A DNA stretch of 6,400 bases from CAZSTA01 sp964609495 [NCBI: uncultured bacterium] (GCA_964609495.1 CAZSTA010000172.1:1-6400); one strand, 5' to 3'. Numbered from the stretch's first letter, positions 1 to 6,287 are shown. Notes: generated from the sequence alone by a model not told the origin. Numbers and translations: made by a program.

Positions 1-10
1 CACCATTCTC

Positions 11-39
11 TTGTCTTATATTCAATCTTATGTTATACT
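11..39 (+). promoter_or_regulatory. Promoter of the AbiEi gene
   Basis: A -35-like TTGTCT (11-16) and a -10 box TATACT (34-39) are separated by 17 bases, the ideal sigma70 spacing. The start point would fall near 46, leaving a leader of about 45 bases before ATG 92. The -10 box lies inside the left palindrome of the operator, so a bound repressor would block it directly. A better -10 match (TATAAT, 85-90) is only one base from the start codon and would put the transcript start inside the gene, so it is less likely. Confidence 0.5.
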
Positions 40-89
40 TTAAGTAAATAATCTTAGAATTTTGTATATTAACCTTACTTAAAGTATAA
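33..89. repeat. Inverted-repeat operator, probable AbiEi binding site
   Basis: TTATACTTTAAGTAA (33-47) and TTACTTAAAGTATAA (75-89) are perfect 15-bp inverted copies, 27 bases apart. Each arm also contains its own odd-length palindrome, TACTT-N-AAGTA (36-46 and 76-86), with centres exactly 40 bp apart. AbiEi antitoxins are known to repress their own operon by binding paired inverted repeats around the promoter, and this layout fits: the left site covers the -10 box and the right site covers the ribosome binding region and nearly reaches the ATG. Binding by the adjacent protein is inferred. Confidence 0.7.
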
Positions 90-91
90 TT

Positions 92-925
92 ATGGATAAG
101 CAGAGTGGTCTAAGTAAGACTGAATATCGTATCTTAGCCAAGCTTTCTAAAGCAGGAAAGCAAGTTTTTACTGCCTCTGAATTCGACGAAGTATTTCCCG
201 ATATGAAGGAAGACACCAAGTATGTCTATCTAAAGAGGTTAGCAGACAAGGGTAGCCTTATTAGGTTTGAGCGGGGTAAGTATATAATAGTTCCTTTGGA
301 AGCTGGCGTTGATAAGGAGTGGACTGAAGATAGCTTCTTACTCGCTTCAAAGTTGGTTGACCCCTATACCATCGCTTATTGGACAGCCTTAAATTACTGG
401 GGATTTACTGAACAAATTTCTAATACTACCTTTGTTCAAACGACCAAGAAGAAGGAAAAGAGGAAAATAAAGATATTTGATGATAAGATTGTTTTTGTGC
501 AGATAAAGGAGAAGAACTTTTTTGGGATAACTAAAATCTGGTTTCGCAATAGAGAGATAAATATAACTGATAAGGAAAAGACGCTCCTTGATGCTTTGGA
601 TAAGCCCCAATATTGTGGTGGTTTGCAGGAAGGCATTAAGGCTCTTTGGAATGCAGCTCAAGACGAGGAGTTTGATTGGGATAAGCTCTCAAGATATGCT
701 TTAAGGTTTTCTAACCGAGCGGTGTTAAAGCGTTTAGGGTATCTTTTAGAATTTATTAATGTGCCAAATAAAGAGAATTATCAAAAGATATGGCAAGAGA
801 ATTTATCTTCCGGTTTTATTTGGCTTGATCCCATATTAAAGGAAGGAAAGATAAAGCATAATACCAAGTGGCGAGTTAAGGTCAATATCCCCGTAGCCAA
901 GTTTATTAGCACTTTAGTCTATTAG
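92..925 (+). CDS. AbiEi-family antitoxin / transcriptional autorepressor
   Basis: This 277-residue protein looks like a complete AbiEi-type (COG5340-like) antitoxin, the DNA-binding half of the type IV AbiE toxin-antitoxin and phage-abortive system. Residues 8-68 form a winged helix-turn-helix ending in a wing-like ERGKYIIVP. The family body follows: YTIAYWTALNYWGFTEQ (92-108), ITDKEKTLLDAL (158-169), NRAVLKRLGYLLE (208-220) and the usual C-terminal KWRVKVNIP (259-267). No signal peptide or membrane segment is visible, so it should be cytosolic. The ATG has only a weak AAAG (81-84) as ribosome binding site, and no better in-frame start lies nearby. The toxin gene that should follow is reduced to a stub in the same frame, so this is probably an orphan antitoxin. 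The last ten residues after NIP may be native or may come from the deletion junction. Family recognition is from motifs only. Confidence 0.8.
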   Translation: MDKQSGLSKTEYRILAKLSKAGKQVFTASEFDEVFPDMKEDTKYVYLKRLADKGSLIRFERGKYIIVPLEAGVDKEWTEDSFLLASKLVDPYTIAYWTALNYWGFTEQISNTTFVQTTKKKEKRKIKIFDDKIVFVQIKEKNFFGITKIWFRNREINITDKEKTLLDALDKPQYCGGLQEGIKALWNAAQDEEFDWDKLSRYALRFSNRAVLKRLGYLLEFINVPNKENYQKIWQENLSSGFIWLDPILKEGKIKHNTKWRVKVNIPVAKFISTLVY

Positions 926-1084
926 ATAATCCAACCTGAACTGATAAGGAACATTGATGAGGGTCATCTGAAGCGTTTCGGCAGATATTGGGAAGCTCAG
1001 CTTTCCCATCAAGTAGCTAATCTTCCCGACTTTGAGGAAGTAGGAGAAGATTTCTTAACAATTATTGACACCTATTTTAGATAG
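926..1084 (+). pseudogene. C-terminal remnant of an AbiEii-like nucleotidyltransferase toxin
   Basis: Directly after the antitoxin stop codon, the same frame stays open for 52 codons to TAG 1082-1084 but has no start codon of its own. The translation contains FGRYWEAQLSHQV followed by NLPDFEEVGEDFLTIID. This resembles the extreme C-terminus of AbiEii-type toxins, where an aromatic-W-x-x-QL helix is followed by LPDFEEV. The full-length toxin would need roughly 200 more residues, including the nucleotidyltransferase catalytic core; all of that is missing, so the remnant cannot be an active toxin. Its position, immediately after an AbiEi gene, is where abiEii normally sits and is the main support for the call. 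The simplest explanation is an internal deletion that joined the end of the antitoxin gene to the end of the toxin gene. The short length limits certainty. Confidence 0.55.
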
Positions 1085-1346
1085 CCAAATTTGGGGTTCA
1101 ATTCCCGGTAGATTCCAAAGGAATTTGTCAGTGAATAAAATCTTGACTTTGTGATCTACTGAGACTCGATTAAGAGAGGGTTGAAATTGAAACGGTTCAC
1201 TACATAAGTGTCGCCAGAAAAAGGGAATACAGATAGACTCGATTATAATTATAAAGTTACTCAGAAAGCTCTAATAGTTTAGAGAATAAAACGTTTGAGT
1301 TAGTAGAACAGATGCTAAGGGAGATGTTTATGTAATGAAGAATCAT
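1085..1346. other. Non-coding stretch between AbiE remnant and WYL regulator
   Basis: No convincing gene is seen on either strand. The stretch has small palindromes: CCAAATTTGG (1085-1094), TTATAATTATAA (1243-1254) and a five-pair hairpin ATTCC-AAA-GGAAT (1112-1124). It also carries the direct repeat listed separately. A -35-like TTGACT (1143-1148) is present without a good -10 partner, and a TATAAT (1244-1249) is present without a good -35. It could contain decayed toxin-antitoxin or CRISPR sequence, or the leader of the regulator gene. Confidence 0.5.
1162..1245 (+). repeat. 11-bp direct repeat, 73-bp period
   Basis: AGACTCGATTA occurs at 1162-1172 and again at 1235-1245. The first copy runs on into GGGTTGAAATTGAAAC, ending at 1193. 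Its ATTGAAAC end is typical of many CRISPR repeats. The second copy loses similarity after 11 bases. If 1162-1193 were a 32-base repeat, the interval to the next copy would be a 41-base spacer. This fits a decayed terminal CRISPR unit, but the evidence is thin. Confidence 0.3.
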
Positions 1347-1388
1347 GGGGACTGTTGAAAGTAATTCAATAGTCCCTTTCTTAATCTT
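1347..1388 (+). terminator. Intrinsic terminator (or leader attenuator) upstream of WYL gene
   Basis: GGGACTGTTGAA (1348-1359) pairs with TTCAATAGTCCC (1365-1376) to give a 12-pair stem with one G-T wobble and a five-base loop. It is followed by TTTCTTAATCTT (1377-1388), a pyrimidine-rich tail. It would end transcripts coming from the AbiE side and so insulate the regulator. It ends only about 26 bases before the regulator start, and no clear promoter fits between them. It could therefore be an attenuator inside the regulator's own leader. Confidence 0.65.
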
Positions 1389-1402
1389 GTAGGAACATTG
1401 AG

Positions 1403-1407
1403 AGGAG
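1403..1407 (+). promoter_or_regulatory. Ribosome binding site deciding the WYL regulator start
   Basis: AGGAG is seven bases upstream of GTG 1415 but only one base from the alternative TTG 1409. The spacing therefore favours GTG 1415. Confidence 0.75.
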
Positions 1408-1414
1408 ATTGAAG

Positions 1415-2401
1415 GTGAATAAAGAAGCATTTTTGCGGAAATTAGCTATGATTTATTATCTGATGCTTCATCCTAAAGGAGCTGATAGGTATGATCTTTT
1501 AGAGTGCATTAGAGATTTAGATTTAGAGGAAAGAGGTGAGAGAACTTTCTATAGGGATATCCGTGAGTTGAGACAAATTGGAGCTAATATAGAGTGCCGA
1601 GATGGGAAATATTACCTCTTAGATGAACCAAATATCTTTAAGCAGAAGCCTAGCTTAGAGGAGTATAAAGTTCTATTTACAAGCGTTTACTTTTTATCTA
1701 AACATCGTAATACCCCTTTTGAGAAGCCAAGCCTAAAGCTATTAGATAAGATGTACCTAGAGATTCCTAAGCATCTTAGAGCTAGGATGAAACAAATAAT
1801 AAAATGGATATCTATCGGACCAGATCAGATAGCCGATTATAACGGAGTAAGTAAATCTTTTAAATTGATCGAATGGGCTATATCTGAAAAAAGGAGGTTA
1901 GAGGCTAAGTACTTCTCCTTCTATGAGAATATGACCTATCAATTTTTTCTTGATCCCTACGGATTAAAATTTGATAAGCACTGGTATGCTATAGGATATG
2001 ATCACTACCATCAAGATATAAGGACATTTAAGATTAAACGTTTTAGGGAGGTAAGATTAACTAAGGAGAGCTTCAAACATCCTGTGGATTTCTCTTTAGA
2101 TGATTTCTTTGGTCCAAGTTGGCGAATTTTCCGAGAAAAGGATATAGTCAAAGTCAAAGCTAAATTTTCAGCTAGGGTGGCTCCTCTGATTAAGGAAAGA
2201 GCGCCTCACCCAAGTCAGAAGATAGAGAAATTCCCTGATGGAGCGATTATCTTTACCGTTTCGGTCAGTGGGATGAAGGAGATATCATTGTGGTTACTAA
2301 CATTTGGAGCTGAAGCTGAGGTATTAGAGCCGCAAGAGCTACGTCAAAAGATGATAGATACAGCTAGGGAGATGCTCAAGCTCTATGACGAGGAAAAATA
2401 A
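1415..2401 (+). CDS. WYL-domain transcriptional regulator (wHTH-WYL-WCX)
   Basis: A 328-residue cytosolic regulator, probably controlling the adjacent cas operon. Residues 1-72 form an N-terminal winged helix-turn-helix, with ERTFYRDIRELRQIGANIE as recognition helix and wing lead-in. Residues about 148-218 are a WYL domain: the name-giving motif appears as HWYAIGY (189-195), followed by RTFKIKRF (203-210), which supplies the conserved arginines of the ligand pocket. Residues about 244-325 match the WCX extension, with LWLLTFGAEAEVLEPQELR. WYL proteins are commonly thought to sense nucleotides or nucleic-acid fragments and occur often beside CRISPR-Cas loci; a WYL regulator has been reported as a repressor for a cyanobacterial I-D system. 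GTG 1415 is preferred over TTG 1409 on ribosome-site spacing. A perfect inverted repeat and the cas promoter follow within 60 bases of its stop. Whether it represses or activates cannot be read from sequence. Confidence 0.88.
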   Translation: MNKEAFLRKLAMIYYLMLHPKGADRYDLLECIRDLDLEERGERTFYRDIRELRQIGANIECRDGKYYLLDEPNIFKQKPSLEEYKVLFTSVYFLSKHRNTPFEKPSLKLLDKMYLEIPKHLRARMKQIIKWISIGPDQIADYNGVSKSFKLIEWAISEKRRLEAKYFSFYENMTYQFFLDPYGLKFDKHWYAIGYDHYHQDIRTFKIKRFREVRLTKESFKHPVDFSLDDFFGPSWRIFREKDIVKVKAKFSARVAPLIKERAPHPSQKIEKFPDGAIIFTVSVSGMKEISLWLLTFGAEAEVLEPQELRQKMIDTAREMLKLYDEEK

Positions 2402-2411
2402 ATTTTAAAAA

Positions 2412-2446
2412 AGATCCTACTGACAAAAGAGATGTCAGTAGGATTT
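2412..2446. repeat. Inverted repeat between the WYL gene and cas10d, candidate operator
   Basis: ATCCTACTGACA (2414-2425) and TGTCAGTAGGAT (2433-2444) form a perfect 12-pair stem around a seven-base loop, extendable by two pairs to 2412 and 2446. The right arm touches the extended -10 element at 2446-2454, so a bound regulator would cover the -35/spacer region. Read on + the T-run after the stem is only TTT, poor for termination. Read on - the stem is followed by C and six T's, a good intrinsic terminator that would stop antisense transcripts. Operator function is inferred. Confidence 0.6.
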
Positions 2447-2454
2447 GGTATAAT
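2446..2454 (+). promoter_or_regulatory. Extended -10 promoter for the cas operon
   Basis: TGG-TATAAT matches the extended -10 consensus (TGn followed by a perfect TATAAT). No good -35 stands 16-18 bases upstream; CTGACA (2420-2425) is 23 bases away and sits in the inverted repeat. Extended -10 promoters can work without a -35. Transcription would begin near 2461, giving a leader of about 36 bases before the cas10d ATG. Confidence 0.6.
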
Positions 2455-2481
2455 ATAGAAGGACAGGAAACATTATATCGG

Positions 2482-2488
2482 AAAGGAG
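2482..2488 (+). promoter_or_regulatory. Ribosome binding site of cas10d
   Basis: AAAGGAG lies eight bases before ATG 2497, a strong match that supports this start codon. Confidence 0.8.
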
Positions 2489-2496
2489 AAAATATT

Positions 2497-5286
2497 ATGA
2501 GATCTGTTGAAAGGGACATCTTGCTTGAATTTGGATTGATAGATGAGCCATTGAGCAGAATTTATATCGAGGAAATAGCCAATAAGAAGCTAGTTAGATA
2601 TAAGGATATCATTCACGATACTGGACCTAAGAAGGGAGAGAGCCTCTTCACTCACGTCATTAACGGGGTATTCTTGATCGAACGCTTGCGTGATGTTCTT
2701 CCTATATCTGATATCGAAGCCGAAGTGCTATTTACCGCTTATACTATCCACGATATAAATAAGCTTCCCGAGTATGGTGGTCAAAGATATAACGATATAG
2801 CCACAAAGGAAAATATTGCAAGAGAGTTGGGAAACTTGGAGATGGAGTTATTCTTCCCGGAATATGAGGATTATCTCGATGATATTAGAATCCTAGCGCG
2901 CTCTCATTCTGGACATTACCACTCTGATGGAGAATCTCTAAAAAAATCATATAATCCTTACAAATTGGGAAAGAATAGAATAGATCAGCTTAAACACATT
3001 ATTCGGGCGGTGGATGCAGTAGATCTATCACAGGAATTAGAGGAGAGAAGTGAGAAAAACAAATTCCTCTCCGAAATAAACATTTTCTCGGATACTCAAT
3101 ATACCTTCTGCCATCATAAGCTGACCGAACATCGTGGGATATTAACCAATATCATTCATAATGAGATTGTCTCTTATCTAGAAAACGAGCTTGATCTATT
3201 ACCTCTCCTATTCTATCCCGATGGAGTAGCCTATCTGGTGGAGAAGAATAGAGAGTTATCTCTATCTAAAGACGATCTGGAGAATATCGGAGAGAGGGTG
3301 GCAGAGCGAGTGGCGGATATGACTAGGGCAAATTACACAGATTTTATCAATCCTGCTAGTACCGGGATAAGGATCGATCCTAAATGCCTGAGCTTGAATA
3401 TTTCCCCAAAGAAGATCATTAAGGAAGTGTATAATATCATTTCCAGAAGAAAGTTTAGGATCGCTTATATGGAGGAGGGCTGTAAAAAGCGAACTCTTAG
3501 GAATATCCAAAAACTTAGGAAGAAAGCCAAAGATGAATCTCTTAGAGTTCAGTTGGATAAAGTGGAAAGAGAGATTTCGAGCAGTTCCTCTCTACTCCCT
3601 AAAGATGAGGATAAATTGAGAATGGGAGAGCTACTGAAGACCTATTATATCTTCATCAACGACGAATATTTCAATAAAGATATTGAGCAATCGTGGAAGT
3701 ATATCTACGATCTTCTAAGCATTGATGAGGATAAAATAATCGCTCTTGAGTATTTCGATGCTCGCTATGATCGAGCCTTCCTGGTGGTTAAAGATCTAGA
3801 GAGCAATTTTGAGGATCTATATGAGGTGATTGTCGAGGATAGCCAGCAATTATTCGGTGAAATCTCCTCCGAGAAAGATAATCAATTCAGCGCTCTAAAG
3901 GAGTATGTCAAGAATTACACGGATTTCAGCTTCGCCTTCGAGCGAGAGATAGATTTTACTCGATATCTTCAGAACTACACTCAGAGCAATCATAAACAAT
4001 GTTGCTATTGTGGCTCTGAATTTCCTACAGATGAGTGGATGACTGCTGATGTTCCTAAAGGCATAAAAGTGCAAAAATTCTCCAATCGTCTTCTAGGAGG
4101 ACAAGGAGATCCTAATCGTAATATATGCGATATCTGTAAGATCCAATTTCTAGTGGAGAAGCTGAATTACGATATCTTAGGTGGAACCAATGTATATCTA
4201 CACCTATATCCTTACTCCTTCCATCCCGACATATTCCTTAAAGCTCTCAACAATGAGCTTAAAAATATTATAGCTCAGGATATCAGCGCAATCCTACTGA
4301 AGACAGAAGCCTCTCTGCAAGAGTTCGTCAGCGAAAACAGAATCAAACTGATCTACTCACCTACTAAGATCAACGGTAATCCCCTCCCCAAATTCGCTGA
4401 TATTTTGGGCAATAACTTCATCTTTCCGCTAAATTGCGTAGGGGGTAACGACTCCGAAAGGTTTCTCTTCGCCCTAGAAAATGCACTCTTCTTGCAAAAA
4501 TACCTTGGATGTAAAGTGTTGCTGACCGATTCCGCAGTTCCTATATTGGCTAAGCAGGAATTCAACGATGTCTTCATCGATAATATCCCCGCCTCGTTCC
4601 GAGGATTATTGCAGTTAAATGATCTATCCAAATCTGAATTAGGGGAGGTCTGGCGTAAAATTAAGATCCTTTATAGCCTCAAAAGTATAGTTCACGATCC
4701 GAAATCGAAGAGGAACGAGTTTCTCACCCTCATCCGGAGCCTAATCGGAGATGAGCTTCAGATATACTATGTCGTAGATCGCCTCTTGGAGAATAAGTTG
4801 AGGAATATGAGGGATCAGGGTAGAAGAGAGGGATTGAGTCTAAATCTTTCCAAAAAACTGATCACTTTAATAAATGATCTGATTAAAGGAGGGGAAAAAG
4901 TGCAGGAGCTTAAAACTTTAGCTCAAATAGCATGGGATGCTAAAATTAAAGGAGAGACACTCAGAAGAAATTCGCTCTTAAAACCCTTAGATATGATCCT
5001 CGAGAAACTCTCTCATCGAAGTGAAATGCTCGATTTAGAGGTGATTAAGGCAGCCCTGGTAGAGGATATCTTCGCCCATCTAGAACGTATTGCCTCTGAG
5101 CAATATAAACCAGGAGCAACTAAGCGAGAAAGAATAAAACAATATGTGGATCAGTTCTTCACCGGAGTTCTAGATAAAGGTTTCAAGGGCGATATAAACA
5201 AGTTGCTAGCTGATGAAAAAACTATAAGATCCGCTTACCTGTTCTATGTTAAAGAGCAGATAGGTAGCAAGGAAAAGGAGGTCTGA
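2497..5286 (+). CDS. cas10d: Cas10d (Csc3), type I-D CRISPR large subunit with HD nuclease
   Basis: A 929-residue large subunit of the type I-D Cascade. Family knowledge assigns it PAM recognition and target cleavage through its HD domain, with a separate Cas3' helicase lacking HD. Residues about 45-180 show the HD nuclease: H53 in FTHVING, H85-D86 in IHDINK, the H137/H140/H142 cluster in SHSGHYH, and D173 or D176 in AVDAVD. A divergent Cas10 palm-like region follows. The zinc finger is built from C502-x-x-C505 (CCYC) and C544-x-x-C547 (CDIC). Beyond it come LLTDSAVPIL (675-684) and GGND (649-652), which lies about where the GGDD motif sits in type III Cas10 proteins; the complete motif is absent. 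The C-terminal 130 residues are helical and correspond to the small-subunit-like domain, which probably is also made separately from GTG 4900. csc2 begins one base after the stop codon, indicating translational coupling. No truncation is evident. Confidence 0.92.
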   Translation: MRSVERDILLEFGLIDEPLSRIYIEEIANKKLVRYKDIIHDTGPKKGESLFTHVINGVFLIERLRDVLPISDIEAEVLFTAYTIHDINKLPEYGGQRYNDIATKENIARELGNLEMELFFPEYEDYLDDIRILARSHSGHYHSDGESLKKSYNPYKLGKNRIDQLKHIIRAVDAVDLSQELEERSEKNKFLSEINIFSDTQYTFCHHKLTEHRGILTNIIHNEIVSYLENELDLLPLLFYPDGVAYLVEKNRELSLSKDDLENIGERVAERVADMTRANYTDFINPASTGIRIDPKCLSLNISPKKIIKEVYNIISRRKFRIAYMEEGCKKRTLRNIQKLRKKAKDESLRVQLDKVEREISSSSSLLPKDEDKLRMGELLKTYYIFINDEYFNKDIEQSWKYIYDLLSIDEDKIIALEYFDARYDRAFLVVKDLESNFEDLYEVIVEDSQQLFGEISSEKDNQFSALKEYVKNYTDFSFAFEREIDFTRYLQNYTQSNHKQCCYCGSEFPTDEWMTADVPKGIKVQKFSNRLLGGQGDPNRNICDICKIQFLVEKLNYDILGGTNVYLHLYPYSFHPDIFLKALNNELKNIIAQDISAILLKTEASLQEFVSENRIKLIYSPTKINGNPLPKFADILGNNFIFPLNCVGGNDSERFLFALENALFLQKYLGCKVLLTDSAVPILAKQEFNDVFIDNIPASFRGLLQLNDLSKSELGEVWRKIKILYSLKSIVHDPKSKRNEFLTLIRSLIGDELQIYYVVDRLLENKLRNMRDQGRREGLSLNLSKKLITLINDLIKGGEKVQELKTLAQIAWDAKIKGETLRRNSLLKPLDMILEKLSHRSEMLDLEVIKAALVEDIFAHLERIASEQYKPGATKRERIKQYVDQFFTGVLDKGFKGDINKLLADEKTIRSAYLFYVKEQIGSKEKEV
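4885..4892 (+). promoter_or_regulatory. Internal Shine-Dalgarno inside cas10d for Cas11d
   Basis: AAAGGAGG stands seven bases before the in-frame GTG 4900. It is as strong as or stronger than the ribosome site of cas10d itself. Within the gene it encodes the IKGG stretch around residues 796-799. Other AGGAGG-like runs in cas10d have no start codon at working distance, so this one stands out. Confidence 0.75.
4900..5286 (+). CDS. cas11d: Cas11d small subunit, made by internal initiation within cas10d
   Basis: Initiation at GTG 4900, which is V802 of Cas10d in the same frame, would give a 128-residue protein ending at the cas10d stop. The predicted product starts with MQELKTLAQIAWDAK and is charged and helix-rich, with no cysteine, signal peptide or membrane segment. 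That size and character fit a Cascade small subunit (Cas11), which lines the complex along the crRNA and target DNA in several copies. Independent translation of Cas11d from the 3' end of cas10d is established for a cyanobacterial type I-D system, and the strong ribosome site here at the right place indicates the same arrangement. It explains how several small subunits can be made for one large subunit from a single gene. What is seen is the frame, start and ribosome site; expression is inferred. Confidence 0.75.
   Translation: MQELKTLAQIAWDAKIKGETLRRNSLLKPLDMILEKLSHRSEMLDLEVIKAALVEDIFAHLERIASEQYKPGATKRERIKQYVDQFFTGVLDKGFKGDINKLLADEKTIRSAYLFYVKEQIGSKEKEV
5275..5282 (+). promoter_or_regulatory. 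Ribosome binding site of csc2
   Basis: AAGGAGGT is a full-strength site five bases before ATG 5288 and overlaps the last codon of cas10d. Ribosomes finishing Cas10d or Cas11d can restart on csc2, which suits a backbone subunit needed in many copies. Confidence 0.8.
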
Positions 5287-5287
5287 A

Positions 5288-6265
5288 ATGAGTATCCTAG
5301 AGAAATATCAAGATAAGGTGTTAGAAGCTTATAGCAATTTCCCTAAAGGTAGATATGCAAGTATAATCTTGGTGCGTAAGACGGAATCAGAGGTGATATT
5401 TCGCACTGAGGGAAGCGGGGAGAAATTAAGCAAAGAATTAGTCCGCGCAGGGGCAAAAGACGGTGAGTCTATTCCCAGAGTAGTGATCAGCAAGAGAAAG
5501 CAGGTGGCGGTCGAGAGGCGCACCGGAAGGGAATTGCTGAGAAGGAATAGTTTACTTTTCGGTAAAACCGAAAAAGAAGAGGATATCTGTGCCCTCAATC
5601 GCAATAACCCTTGTGGAAGGTGTATAGATTGTATGTTATATGGCTATGCGGTGGGAAAAGGTGAAGAAATTGGAGCGCAGAAGTCAAGGGTGATCACTGA
5701 TGATGCCTTCAGTATTCTACCAGCTTACTCGATCACAGCCAATAAAACCTTCAATGCCCTTTACGAGAATGGAACTATGCGCGATCCGTTTACCGGAAAA
5801 CCTTCCACAGGTATCAACGAGGATGAGTATGTCAAGCCAGAAGCGCATTTCCTCGATATCGAGACCCTGAAGGATGTTACTTTAGGAGAGATCAAGTATG
5901 TCTTGGGGAATATTCTGCGAAGCACCCGCTATGGAGCGATCTCCTCCCGTTTAGGTCGTGTTAAAAATCTGATGGCGGGTATGATCTTCAGCGATTGCGA
6001 GATCTTCAGCAATTTGGAGTTGACTCAGAGAGTATATGATCTCCTGCAAGGAGATGGAGGGAGTGATTTCCCCTTAAAGAGTCAGGATGTCTTAGAAGCT
6101 GTGCACCAGGCCATAGGGGAATTAATAAGACAGGTTGCCGGAGAGATCACTATAGTTCCTCAAGAAGAGGTAGAGGGAATCATAAAGGAGATAATCGAGT
6201 TATATGGAGATGCCTCTGGGGTTCGGAGTATGCTTCAGGAGATCACATCTATGTATGAAACTTAG
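5288..6265 (+). CDS. csc2: Csc2 (Cas7d), type I-D Cascade backbone subunit
   Basis: A 325-residue Cas7-family protein that should polymerise along the crRNA to form the I-D Cascade filament. The N-terminus MSILEKYQDKVLEAYSNFPK and the following ASIILVRKTESEVIFRTEG belong to the RRM-like core of Csc2. Residues 101-115 carry a four-cysteine cluster, C101, C109, C112 and C115 (NPCGRCIDCMLYGYAVG), matching the zinc-binding insertion known from Csc2 structures. FNALYENGTMRDPFTG (155-170) and the RSTRYGAISSRLGRVKN segment (211-227) are also typical of the family; the latter's basic residues probably contact RNA. The length is usual for the family and the gene looks intact. It is one base downstream of cas10d and has a strong ribosome site. 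The next gene is separated by 91 bases containing a hairpin, unusual inside an otherwise tight operon. Confidence 0.93.
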   Translation: MSILEKYQDKVLEAYSNFPKGRYASIILVRKTESEVIFRTEGSGEKLSKELVRAGAKDGESIPRVVISKRKQVAVERRTGRELLRRNSLLFGKTEKEEDICALNRNNPCGRCIDCMLYGYAVGKGEEIGAQKSRVITDDAFSILPAYSITANKTFNALYENGTMRDPFTGKPSTGINEDEYVKPEAHFLDIETLKDVTLGEIKYVLGNILRSTRYGAISSRLGRVKNLMAGMIFSDCEIFSNLELTQRVYDLLQGDGGSDFPLKSQDVLEAVHQAIGELIRQVAGEITIVPQEEVEGIIKEIIELYGDASGVRSMLQEITSMYET

Positions 6266-6287
6266 AAGAGGAATGAGGGGGAAAAGC

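Noticed and set aside
85-90. TATAAT just before the AbiEi start as its promoter
   Set aside because: It ends one base before the ATG, so transcription would begin inside the gene. The match belongs to the right operator arm, and TTGTCT/TATACT upstream fits better.
389-661. Minus-strand open frames of 66-90 codons inside the AbiEi gene
   Set aside because: They are opposite a recognised gene, and their hydrophobic, leucine-rich look comes from the lysine- and glutamate-rich sense strand.
1091-1117. tRNA-like T-arm, GGGGTTCAATTCCCGG followed by TAGATTCCA
   Set aside because: It resembles a tRNA 3' end, but the T-stem has only three firm pairs and no D-arm, anticodon arm or matching acceptor strand is seen upstream. 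At most it is a tRNA fragment; chance is as likely.
1891-1898. Perfect Shine-Dalgarno AAGGAGGT inside the WYL gene
   Set aside because: No ATG, GTG or TTG follows at a working distance; the bases simply encode a KRR-L stretch.
4096-4101. AGGAGG inside the cas10d zinc-finger region
   Set aside because: No start codon follows within the useful spacing in any frame, so it does not mark an internal gene.
3262-4631. Minus-strand open frames of 82-92 codons within cas10d
   Set aside because: They lie opposite a well-supported gene, show no recognisable family motifs and have no independent support; they are by-products of its codon use.
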